Source: Nephromyces sp. MM_2019
Lineage: Eukaryota; Apicomplexa; Aconoidasida; Nephromycida
Reading direction: 5' to 3'
NCBI GenBank assembly: GCA_015657535.1
Contig: JADHZB010000258.1
Coordinates: forward strand, 1 to 33,181
DNA length: 33,181 nucleotides
Made by a program: the position numbers and the translations under genes. This document shows, one piece after another, positions 21,360-32,792 of the stretch. Under the pieces are notes generated by a model that saw nothing but the letters and a program-made list of their open reading frames with translations, ran no database searches and had not been told where the DNA came from. Positions within the stretch are counted from its first letter, which is position 1. Every line of letters begins with the position of its first letter.

Positions 21360-23399
21360 ATGGAAAACATATCTTATTTGTGTCAGCGAGAAGCGATAGA
21401 TTTGGATAATGCCCTTATGGGAGAACAAGGAGGGTATACATCTTCTCAGGTAAATGATTAAAATAAGAATTAATTAGAAAAGAAAGCAAGTCAAAACAAT
21501 AGGAAACTTTGTACAACTTACACCTTATATTTTTCGAAATGCTCTGCAACAAAATTTTTACATTTTTTATTAGCTTATGGAATTAGCAGGCTTGACAGTT
21601 TCACAATGTGTATTTGATTTATACCCTATACGACCCAACGAAAGCTCCAACATATTAGTTTGTTGTGGAACAGGTAAATAGAAATATCAAAGCTCTCATA
21701 TTACATAAAGTTTAATGTTTCGAGACTCCTTAACTAGGAATAGACTAAAATACTGTTTCTCACGGTTTGGAATTCACATTTTATACATATATATATTACA
21801 CAGAAATTGATAATATATAAAACCATACTCAATAACACAACTATATGAGACAAATAAGACAAGATTAAAAACAAAATGAATTATTAAAACATACCATTTA
21901 AGCCATATAATTTTAGCTCAACATAACATAAAATACAATAATTAAATAGAAAATAATTTGATAAAATTGTTATTTAGGTAATAATGGTGGTGATGGTTTG
22001 ATAGCTGCAAGACATCTGCATCAATTCGGCTACAAAGTAACAGTATGCCTTCCAACAAAAGGTAAAAGTCAATATTTGGAGGTATAAAATAAAAATTCTG
22101 ACTTTAAATAGTTCTCTAATTTATGCTCTTTGAATCTTTTCATCCATAACAGGTTTTATGTAAACAACTTATTTCACATGAAATTGAAATTATTACGGAA
22201 ATCCCCAATGGTAAGAATAGGTTTTGTAAAAACAGAAAAACCATTATATTACATTTAGGAGCTTATAGCTTTGTACAGTGTTGTTAATTATATTATAAAT
22301 ATATATTTTATTCTTATCGAAATCTAAAACCTTGAACAAATTAATAACCCTCTAAGGCTTAAATTAAATTTCATAAAACTTGATAATTATAGTAAAAAAG
22401 TTATAGATTTCACCAAATTCTAAGATTTTAAAATTGAAAAAATAAATTAACGATTTTTTATTATAAAATTAGGATATATACAGATCATAAATGCATCTTT
22501 TTGATCAACGAATGATAAAATTTTGTATGTAAGCTATACTTGTTATAATCCAAATATACATGGTTCATATTATATAAATTAAAGCGTTTATTGAAAAAAT
22601 GGTACATTTTGTATGTATATTGTTATAAACATTAAGATTTCAACAATTTCGATATGATTTTGGACGCCATCCTTGGGTTTGGGTTCAATGGAATATTAAG
22701 AGAACCTTCAAAAACATTTTTAAAAGTTAAAAATATAAATTCATAATTATTATAATACTTTTACATTTAAACTAAATGTATATTTAGCAGAATGTTGCTG
22801 ACTCAAAACATCCTCACATTATATCTGTTGACGTTCCTTCAGGTTGGCCCATCGATGGAGGTATTCAACACAATTTTATTCATAAATATATCATTTTTTA
22901 TTCTGATTGTGTATTCTTGTAAATTTAAACAATCGTTAATGTATAGCATATTAAAATCTCTTATGTATGTAACAAAATTTACATATATTAAAAACATCAT
23001 TATCAAATATTATATATAATTTTAGATTTTATATGGCAAATACAGATATAATAGTCTCAACTATACTATATATTGAAAATAAAATTAGGCATACATACAT
23101 ATAAACATTATGATAAAAAATTATATATACTACATACATAACACATCTAAAAAAAATACTTTTAGGTGACTCTGAAATAACTATTTCACCTGAATGCTTG
23201 ATATCACTCACCCTTCCAAAACAATGTGCAAAAAATTTTCATGGTTATCATTACTTAGGATGTCGATTTATACCAAAGTAAGACCTCTTGAGTTTCTTTA
23301 TTTTGCTCTTAGAAATTTTTTTTTTAATTAAATGGCTTATTTTCTCAAAGGTTTATGGTCAAACAATTTGGTCTGTCTGTACCCCATTTCCCAGGTTAA
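21360..23399 (+). CDS. NAXE: NAD(P)HX epimerase (NAXE, YjeF N-terminal domain), 8 exons
   Basis: Epimerises damaged hydrated NAD(P)H so that the dehydratase (NAXD) can repair it. Exons: 21360-21449, 21574-21673, 21978-22081, 22153-22210, 22637-22725, 22791-22860, 23166-23277, 23351-23399; all phases fit, 223 residues. Seen: [12 protein letters not shown], phosphate loop GTGNNGGDG (62-70; usually GPGNNGGDG, Pro to Thr here), [26 protein letters not shown] (127-136), [13 protein letters not shown] (158-170), [25 protein letters not shown]. The family end matches. An alternative final intron (donor GTTAAT at 23395, acceptor at 23666) would replace the last residue and stop with DNSHKHT at 23689 (229 residues). 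No NAXD domain or gene is in the window. No long presequence is seen, so cytosolic location is more likely than organellar. Confidence 0.9.
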
Positions 23400-25582
23400 T
23401 TTCTATATCTAATCTTACTGAAAACTTTTACTAGGACCACACATTAGATAAAATATTACAAGCCAAAACACGTTGTGGAAAATGATTTATATAAATATAT
23501 TATTATAGGTTCTCAACAATTTATTAAGCTAAAGTGATCCCTTTTTTTATCTTAACAACTTTAAATCATATCGAATGGTTCATAAATTAATTTCACACAC
23601 ATACACTTAGATATATATATATATATATATGTATATATTCAATTTTTTATAACACTCATTTTCCAGATAATTCACATAAGCATACATAATTTTATATTAT
23701 AAATGAATTTAAAGTAAAAAAACACAAGTTTGGAATAATAATATATATATAATTACATTAACGCACGCACATACATACATTGAAAATACTTATTTTGAAT
23801 AATACAAATGAAACAAACAAGGTAATTTTATTAATTTTAATACCATAAATCTTAGATGAACTGAGACATATTATTCACTAAAAAAACTAATCATATCAAG
23901 TAGATAAATACTAATTGTCATTTATGTATACTTAAATTTTCAATATACACTTGAGCTTATTACATATACATATTAAAACCTTGTGGTGCATTCGTACAAG
24001 ATGCAATTTTAAAAAAATTATTAAAACAAATTAACACAAATATATATATAACAAGAAAATAAACAAGTACATAAGCAACATACATATATATGATCAAACA
24101 TAAACTATGCTTATAAACAGCTTCTAAACTTTAAAACAATTAGACACCAAGTAACTATTCACAAACTTACATTCATAATCACATACTCAAAATAACACAC
24201 AAATACACAAAAGCACCCACACATATTCACACACAACTACTGGAACAAACTTATTTACACACACAAAACTCTAAACTTGTAAGTATTATATTCACTGCTT
24301 AGAAAAACAAACTAAATTTATACAACCAAGTATTAACAAACTTGTGAAAAAAATTTTAAAAGAATTTGAAAAAATGTTACCTTCTGTTGAATTGCTATAT
24401 TAGGTTTTAATTTTACATTCCCTAACCTCGCCCCACCCACCCTTAAGCACATACGTATAAATAAACAAACACATAAAAACTCCGTCAAACTTACCCTCCC
24501 ACATATACTGATCAATGGAATAACTGTTGAGTAACAACTTAAACTTAAACCAATAAACAAATGATTGGTAAAAATATTTTTCATAAGAGTATGTGTGTTA
24601 AAATTCATTTCGATAAAAAAGTTTGATGTGTAATCAAAAAATAAACTTTTGAAATAAAATAAATCAAAAATTTCAAACAATATTAAAGAAACAAATAATT
24701 CAAATATTGTCACAAATCAAAAATTTTTTTTCCAATAAAAAACCTTCATCATTTTATTCGAATTTATAAGCCTCTTAATTGATTAGGAGATTCATATTAT
24801 TTTCATTGAAAATACATAAATTGTTTGAATAACCTTTTTATATACGTATAAAAAGCAACAAATTTATTAAAAGAGAAATTATCAGTTAAAGTATAACTTT
24901 AAAATTTTCAATTTATTCACTTCAAAGTAATAACATACTTAAAATCCACCTTACAAACCCTTTGATTGACTTCCAAATACCCACCGCCAATACCTACTCT
25001 TGGTTTTTTATCGACCCCATATACCGATTTAATTTGGCCTCCAAACAACAACCTAACAACTCTATATTTGTCTCTGCAAAACATAATCCTACTTCTGAGA
25101 TTTTATTTGTCACCCACATTTTCATCTACATTAACCTGTACCTACACATACCTCCACCCTGCCACAAAATACATCTGCCACCCAGATTATCGTCTTGGGC
25201 ACCCCATAACTCCACTAATCTCAACGCACACTTTGAAACTTATATCTGGACACCACAGTCCACCCAACACAACTTCTCCTAGTCCATTTATCCTCTATAT
25301 ATATTCACTCCATCAAGTAATTTTATTTACAAAACAAATTGTTTAATTTTAAGTTTAGCTTTGATAACACCTTATCTTTATATGTAATTTAAATCTATCC
25401 ACAAACATGGAATTTTACACTCACACATCATTTGATACACACCGAATGAATTTACACACCCATTTACGCATTATTTGATACACATACACACACATTAACA
25501 ACAATCAACTCTTACTAATCTAGACATTTTTTTCATACACATTTTTATAATCTCGTATTATTTACACCATCTAATATAACAG
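23400..25582. other. Intergenic between NAXE and the TLDc gene
   Basis: Begins AT-rich with TA runs (23609-23635), then AC-rich dispersed repeats (about 24170-24260), then unusual protein-like minus-strand stretches (24487-24577 with a good GTAAGT donor) and a C-rich island (24917-25294) open on both strands. The last 250 nt (25380-25570) are AC/AT-rich leader-like DNA with an acceptor-like ATAACAG directly before the TLDc-gene ATG. Confidence 0.5.
24917..25294 (-). other. C-rich island with long open frames on both strands
   Basis: On the minus strand one frame runs 126 codons with only three internal stops and reads protein-like at both ends (for example GEVVLGGLWCPDISFKVCVE near the start, PRVGIGGGYLEV near the end). 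Part can be spliced: an exon reading WQMYFVAGW joins in phase over a 78-nt intron to DKYRVVRLLFGG. The exact antisense plus frame (24962-25282) is open for 106 codons and another plus frame (24966-25346) for 126. Which strand, if any, codes is unclear; a decayed gene is possible. No family can be named. Confidence 0.3.
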
Positions 25583-27004
25583 ATGGAATCACAAGAACAG
25601 TCGCCCACAAAAGATATATTACCCAGTAAACTATTACTCGATAGTGCATCGATTCAAGATGCAATAAATCAACCTGGAGGTAATTCCATTTCACACGCTA
25701 TCCTTCTAAATTTCAACAGCATCATTCTATGCTTTATATACCAGAAATACTCAAACACTTGTGTTCATATTATACCTCACTTACCAAATGTGTTTGTAAA
25801 TTTTGATGATTTTTAAAGTTTTATATACTTTTTAATTTCATATACCACTGTATATTTATTTTCACATATATTGTATGTGCACACTAGTTTTCCTCCATTT
25901 GTATTTATTTTTGATTCTTTTATAACCAAACTTATATTTATATTGATCGCTTTGACCTAATGTATTTGTGTATGTTTGATTTATTTTATTCATTTTTGTG
26001 TGTGCAATAAAAGCACGTCCCTCCGAAGAATTCATTGGTGACCACGCCATTAATTTTTTAGGCGCTGAATATGCCAAAAACTCAAAATTATTTCATTTTA
26101 CAGTTGATGTAGACAAAACAGCTTTATTTCAAGGTATATTTTACAACTACATACACTTTTTACACACATACTATGGTGATTTATCTAGCATTAAAAATGT
26201 TCTTTTATAATTCCATCATATTAATTATTATCATAAACACACACACACACACACATGCATCTCCTAATACATAAACAAGATCTAACCCACCACATTCTAT
26301 TATACATATAGACAAGTGTTATTATTGCACTTTTGAATCATATGCACATGGAAGTTTAACTATAACAGATCAATATTTATACTTTAAACCTGGTAATACC
26401 TTTGAATATATACACATCTAACAAATATTATCATATACACATACTATAGGTTTCAATTTACTATACCTCTTAATAAACTTTTCAATTTACACACATATAT
26501 TATGTTTTTACATAGACTCATTAACTAAATTTTATTATCCACTATGATCAAAGTTTTTATACTACACACATTACTCGAATTTTTATTTTATATATAGTAA
26601 CTAATATATTACAGCATTTTTAATTTATTATTATAAACACAATATCTATGCTTTTCAATCAATTTATAATTTTATTTTTTAAGTGTACGTACACTAAAAA
26701 TTTTTCAATTTTCCCGTTTTTCAGATCATTCAAATGTTCAATATCAAAAATCGGAAGTAATCACTTTTAAATCATTGTTTATCGAATTTAAATATATAAA
26801 ATATGTTGAATGGGCTACTAATTTCTTACCTGATGCAATTGAGACTCGGCCCAATGGTTAAATGATTGATTATATGTTATAAAGGATAAAACACACACAC
26901 ATATATATATGTATTTAATATACTCTAATAGATATTGAATGATAAATCTCTAAGATCAATACACATTTCTCATTATTATCAATACAACCTCTTTAATAGA
27001 ATAT

Positions 27005-27042
<38 letters not shown>

Positions 27043-28239
27043 CTTATGTGTATATGTACTTTTCAAAATTGTGATTTGAATAGGCTGGGAATTAAAAATT
27101 TTTTACAACGTATTTAAACGGTAATAATTGAATTTATTCTCACACGCAAACACAGTATTAAATCAAATCAATGTTTGTTTATACCCTGTATATATATATA
27201 TTTAAATGATTATGTACACATTTTTAGAGCTGATGAAATCTCTGAAGAGAAATCGCCTCAAAGTGAAGAAGAATCATCACCCCTTGAGTGAGTTGTTTTT
27301 CCTTACACACATTTTATTTATTAAACATATATCTTTACACACAACTCTATAGCAAAAATCATGGAGACTCAGATGGCCAAGATTCTTATCACCCACAATC
27401 TGATAAATCATCAGGTGAAATTGATGTATTATTTAATTTACACACATATCTACTAAGCAAACGAAACCCTTTATATTATACACATTTTGGAATACTTTTG
27501 ATTTCTTACACTTTAAAATGCACTCAAATACATATGCATAACACTTTTCATGCACACATATACACATATAACATCACTACACATGCTTATACACAAATAC
27601 ACGCACACACACACACATTATATTTCGAAATCTATTTTCCACACACACACGCATTAGATTTTCAAATTTCCAGAACTAATACATAATTAATTTTATATAT
27701 CCACACACACATAGATAATCATCACAGGATAGATGTGCAATATGAAAATTCCTTTGTATTTGTTGTAAGTCAGTAACAAAAATTTTAATTTTTAAATTTT
27801 CCCAAAATTGGTTTTTCAGTTTGATAATTTTGACACACTAGATACTGTTTCAAAATGGTTATCAATTCTTCTTAAGGATAAGGTACACAAACACACACAG
27901 ATGAAAATTTGACATATTCAAAATATTATTTACACACAATATCATATTTATAATGATTTTAGGCATACAATATGCCCACTGACTTCAATGCGTCCAGTTT
28001 TGCGGCAGAAGCTTACCTCCACATAAAAAGTAGAACTACACACATACATACATACATATATATATATATTAACATACACAACTACATTTCAGATTCAGCT
28101 TCTAAAACTGACCCAACTGTTGTTAGGTAGGTTTAAATATATTTGAATTTGCACTCCCAATACACACACACAAACACACACACAAAAAATAAGAACACCA
28201 CATTTTCACCCTCTTACTCTAACACGCATTAGAAATTAC

Positions 28240-28276
<37 letters not shown>

Positions 28277-31200
28277 CTATATATAATAAATTACACGGCA
28301 CACATATTTACATATACACACACACATATCATACTCACACCCACATGAACACCATTCTTATACACACATAAACACCATATTTACACACACATAAATGGCA
28401 CACTTACACACACGTGAACACCCTATTTACAAACACATACACACCATACTTACACACACATACACACCATACTTACACACACATACACACCATACTTACA
28501 CACACATACACACCATACTTACACACACATACACACCATACTTACACACACATACACACCATAGTTACACACACACCTCAGAATAAATAACCTTTTAAAT
28601 AAACAAGTCAGTTTACCTAATGTACCTTTTAAAGCACAACTCAAACTACAAAAGAATTCTTCACATTGTATACTGGACAATTTTTGCCTTGAACAAGTGT
28701 GTAAATTAAATAATTAAATGTGTAGCCTTATTATATATGAGTCAGAATGTTGTTTTTTATAATTCTTTTTATCCATATATATACACACATATTAGCAACC
28801 TTATTATATATAGTAGTATATACTTCCTAAATCATTAGATTTCATCTTTTATATATTGGCATTTAGACGCTTCATCACACACATATCTCTATAATCATTT
28901 ATTCAGCTTGACACTTACACCCACCCACACACATCACTCAACAACACATACACATTTACACATTCACACACATACGCATATATATATATATATATATATA
29001 CAACCCATACATATTGTTTTGTTAGCTCTCTCAACATCTACCTTTCCAATTAAACATGTGTGAGCTGTCATTGGCATTTTCTCCCTCAATTCATGGCGTT
29101 TCATTTTCTACGTAATCAATTTGGGAAATTAACAATCATCTACACACATTTGTTTTAAATATAATTATATACGCACACACACACACACACACACACACAT
29201 ACATACACACGCACACATACATACATACACACACACACTCAAACACACACACACACACATACATACACACATGTGCATTCACACATACACCTATAAAAGA
29301 ATTTATATACACACTTCATTTTAATACAAGATACCTTACAAGATATATGTATCTCTAACTTTAGTAGAGATTTTTACACACACATTTGGCACTCAGTTTG
29401 AAATAAATTTGTTTTATATTTTCTTATCTACACCTCTTGATAGCTACACACATCAATATCAATTTTTTGATATATTTAATTTCTACACACACACTCGTTT
29501 ATTTACACATTTTTCTTTGATTTCCCCCCCAATAGTTTCTATAGAAATGCTACTAACCAAGGCCCCCTTATTATTTTAATAAGAGATACATCAAACGTAA
29601 TTTTTGGTACATACATTGATCGCCTTGAACAACACTCTACACATTATTATGGATCGGGTACACACATAATATACTTATGATATACACATGATACACATAT
29701 GATACACACATGATACACATATTATACACACATGATACACACACACTACATACATGATACACACATGACATACACATGATACACACACACTACACACACG
29801 ATACACACATGACATACACATGATATACATACACATGATATACACACACTACACACATGATACACACATGACATACACACGATATACACACACTACACAC
29901 ATGATACACACATGATATACACACACTACACACATGATACACACATGACATACACATGATACACACATGATACATACACATGATACACACATGACATACA
30001 CATGATACACACATGACATACACATGATACACACATGATATACATGATAAACTCATGATATACACATGATACACATATGATATACACATGATACACACAC
30101 ATACACATATATTACCAACAAGCACACGATAAACCCACTAGACACATAAAAACACTTATATAATCCTACAGACCTATACAAACATTTACATATATTTTAT
30201 ATCTATACATACATATTTATATATACCTACATTTTTGCACACACATCTAAAGATGCATTTCTAAACATGTTATGGGGATACAAATGTGTGTAACTCACAA
30301 TCTTATTGATACAAAAAATATGTGTCTGTGTGTGTAACTCATAATTTTATTTATACACAAATTTTGTGTGTGTGTGTACTATTTATATGTTTTCTTAGAT
30401 ACCACATTTGTATTTACATTCAAAAGAATGGAAGATGAATTTGAATCTGATCAACTGGTTAGAGTGTATGTGTATATGTGTGTAATATGTGTGTATGTGT
30501 AATGTATGTGTAATGTATGTGTAATGTATGTGTAAGTGTGTGTATGTGTATATGTGAGTAATATGTTTTTAATATGCGTGTATGTGTGTATTATATATGC
30601 GTATCTATGTGAGTGTATGTGTGTAATATAGATGCGTATCTGTGTGTGTGTACGTGTGTATGTATATATGTATGTAATCTATTTTGACCTATGTATATGT
30701 AGATGCCTGATATGTGTGTAGATGTGTTTATATGTGGATATATTTATATAAAATGTGTATGTCATCATATATATATATATTGGACGTGATGCGTTATATG
30801 TGTATAAGTGAAAGATGTATAAATGTGTGGTTATATATATATTGCGTGTGTGTGTGTATACACATTTGTAGAAAATTAAGGTTTACCGTTCAACTTATCA
30901 GAACAATTTTTATGTATACTCTGATTGGAATACAATTGCTATTGGAGGAGGGTAAGCAAACAAATTTTATTTTATTCATTAATGTGTGTGTGTAAGTTTT
31001 TGGTCATACACAATATATATATATATATATATGTGTGTGTACAGTGGACACTATGCTCTTACAATTGAAAATACATTTTATAGAGGGTCATCATCGTTTT
31101 CTTCAACGTTTAATAATTCAACCTTATCTTCCAAACCTGATTTTATAATTAAGGAATTTCAAGTAAGATGTGTGTAAAATGTGTAAAAATGTCTATATGT

Positions 31201-31683
31201 ATAATAACTATATATATGTATAAAATATGTAAAAATGTATATAATTATAATAGCTGTAGATATGTGTAAAAATGTATATATTTATAATAGCTATATATAT
31301 GCATAAACTGTTTAAAAATGTATATATTTATATTTTTTGCGTATATTTGTTTAAGATGTGTAACAATGTGTATATGTATAACAGGTATATATAAGTTTAA
31401 GATGTTTATATATGTATAATGTGTATACATTTGTAAGATGTGCACATGTGTAAAATATATACAAGTGTATAATGTTTAGTTGTTTAAAATGTTCCTCTGT
31501 CTAAAATGTGTGTATGTATAAGATGTATATATAAATAAAATGTGCATATATAACATTTGTATCATGTGTATGTAAAGTGTGTGTGTAAAAATAATGTTTA
31601 TATGAATATAGAGTATAGATGTGTAATATAAGAAATTATATATATATTCACAGATTTGGAAATTCATTTCACCATTGGCATAG
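25583..31683 (+). CDS. TLDc-domain protein with PH/GRAM-like N-terminal half, 18 exons
   Basis: TLDc proteins (OXR1, NCOA7, TBC1D24) protect against oxidative stress and many bind the V-ATPase. Exons: 25583-25679, 26014-26133, 26312-26392, 26725-26856, 27084-27120, 27228-27287, 27353-27414, 27715-27764, 27820-27882, 27963-28029, 28093-28126, 28582-28696, 29026-29111, 29536-29657, 30399-30457, 30872-30951, 31045-31162, 31654-31683; every phase closes, 470 residues. Residues about 73-150 ([26 protein letters not shown]) look like a PH/GRAM fold. The middle is acidic and Ser-rich. TLDc starts at about 307: [89 protein letters not shown]. These match the HLP, S-x-x-x-x-S-F-x-T-x-Y, G-x-x-F-G, G-G-G-G-H-x-A-L and IxxxEIW landmarks. 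Introns are large and repeat-filled. The GRAM call is tentative; TLDc is firm. Confidence 0.88.
27015..27041. repeat. (TA)n microsatellite in TLDc-gene intron 4
   Basis: Pure TA dinucleotide run following an ACACAC stretch, well inside the intron. Confidence 0.9.
28443..28572 (+). repeat. 23-bp tandem repeat in TLDc-gene intron 11
   Basis: About six near-perfect copies of a 23-bp unit (ACCATACTTACACACACATACAC) start at 28443, 28466, 28489, 28512, 28535 and 28558. It lies just before the acceptor of exon 12. Because 23 is not a multiple of three, copy changes shift every frame, which argues against coding here. Confidence 0.9.
29171..29275 (+). repeat. (AC)n/(ACAT)n microsatellite in intron 13
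   Basis: Long AC dinucleotide run with ACAT interruptions, between exons 13 and 14 of the TL­Dc gene. Coding strand carries the CA sense. Confidence 0.9.
29660..30110 (+). repeat. ATGATACACAC-type tandem array in intron 14
   Basis: About 450 bp of imperfect units of the form (C)ATGATACACAC, ATGACATACAC and ACACTACACAC, higher-order repeated with periods near 11 and 22 bp. The minus-strand reading gives apparent 60-111 codon ORFs rich in MCVSCVYHV; these are repeat artefacts. Confidence 0.9.
30466..30710 (+). repeat. TG-type repeat block in intron 15
   Basis: TGTATGTGTAA/TGTGTGTATG units. The polarity is the opposite of the CA-type array 350 bp upstream, so the transcript would carry CA-rich and then UG-rich stretches flanking exon 15. 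Confidence 0.85.
31163..31653 (+). repeat. TG/TA-rich repeat intron 17
   Basis: The last intron of the TLDc gene (491 nt) is built from degenerate TGTGTAAAAATGTATATA-like units. It ends in a TATATTCACAG acceptor before the 30-nt last exon. Confidence 0.8.
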
Positions 31684-31732
31684 CTTCTTAATTTTATAAA
31701 ATAAGCACAACAACATATAATTGGACAATACA

Positions 31733-31830
31733 CACACCAACACTTGATTAGACATACACACACCAAAATTGATTAGACATACACACACCAAAATTGATTA
31801 GACATGCACACACCAAAACTTAATTAGACA
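31733..31830 (+). repeat. 25-bp tandem repeat
   Basis: About four copies of ACACACCAAAATTGATTAG plus ACATAC-type linker. GATTAG words start at 31746, 31771, 31796 and (as AATTAG) 31822, giving periods of 25, 25 and 26. Confidence 0.9.
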
Positions 31831-32010
31831 TGCACACACCCATATTTACATGGACATGCCCACACCCATATTTACATGAACATGCACACACCCATATTTA
31901 CATGGACATACACACACCCATATTTACATGGACATACACACACCCATATTTACATGAACATATACACACCAATATTTACATGGACATACACACACCAATA
32001 TTTATATACA
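31831..32010 (+). repeat. 26-bp tandem repeat
   Basis: About seven copies of a 26-bp unit built from CACACACCCATATTTACATG plus GACATA. CATATTTACA starts at 31841, 31867, 31893, 31919, 31945 and, as AATATTTACA/AATATTTATA, at 31971 and 31997. It directly follows the 25-bp array and shares its ACACACC core, so one array probably derived from the other. The 86-codon plus-strand frame here (31830-32090) is an artefact of the repeat. Confidence 0.9.
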
Positions 32011-32751
32011 GACACCAATATTTAATTGAAAATACACCAACATATAACTGGCACACACTAACATATATAACTTTACATATTTTTAAATGAGCCTAACACA
32101 CAAACACACACCAATTTAAATGAACAAATATTATAAACAACAATATTTTAATGAACATACTAAACACACCAATTTATAAAACTTGTTAATAAATAAATAA
32201 ATCAAATTATTGTCAAATTTATGCAAGTTGTTTTGACCTCATTCAATTGAATGTAAATATATTCTAATTTTATTAAACATGCGCACTTCATCATAAAATT
32301 GATGAAGGTGTATACACACAAACAAAAACGTATATATATAATGGCTGATGTTCTAAGCACATTTTGCATAGGAACAATTTGTATGTTTTTTTACAAATAT
32401 AGAATATATATAAACATATTTTTTTCAAAATCATAAACATATGCATATCTCAAATATGCACATATATATATATGTATGTTCATACACATACTGATAATAT
32501 ATATATGTACATACACATATAATATCATGAATATATTCACACACATCTTAATATTATTATTATGTATGTGTACACACATTTTTATATTAACAATTAATTA
32601 CTACATGTATCAAAAATTTTTATATTTTTATTTCAAGGGAGAAATTTACACACAAAAAGCACAAATTAATTTTTAGGTATATGTATTATAACATAACTAG
32701 TTGATATAAATTATTAAATCTTAACATTTGAATATGTGTACATCTATACAC

Positions 32752-32755
<4 letters not shown>

Positions 32756-32789
<34 letters not shown>
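32756..32789. repeat. (TA)n microsatellite
   Basis: About 17 uninterrupted TA units in the right flank. Confidence 0.95.

Positions 32790-32792
<3 letters not shown>

Noticed and set aside
24917..25294. Reassigned stop codons (TAA/TAG read as an amino acid) to explain the open minus frame
   Set aside because: All well-supported genes here avoid in-frame TAA and TAG and end at them normally, so a standard code holds.
28443..28572. CRISPR-like regular repeat
   Set aside because: Units are contiguous and near-identical with no unique spacers, in a eukaryotic intron.
29790..30125. Minus-strand ORFs of MCVSCVYHV-type repeats
   Set aside because: Product of the 11/22-bp tandem array in a TLDc-gene intron; several frames are open only because the repeat lacks stops.
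31831..32010. CRISPR-like or coding 26-bp repeat
   Set aside because: Direct tandem repeat without spacers; the 26-bp period breaks any reading frame, so the 86-codon frame is not a gene.
32341..32675. Small plus-strand gene starting MADVLSTFCIGT
   Set aside because: Donor phase (1) and the only sensible downstream exon (phase 0) do not match, and there is no family resemblance.
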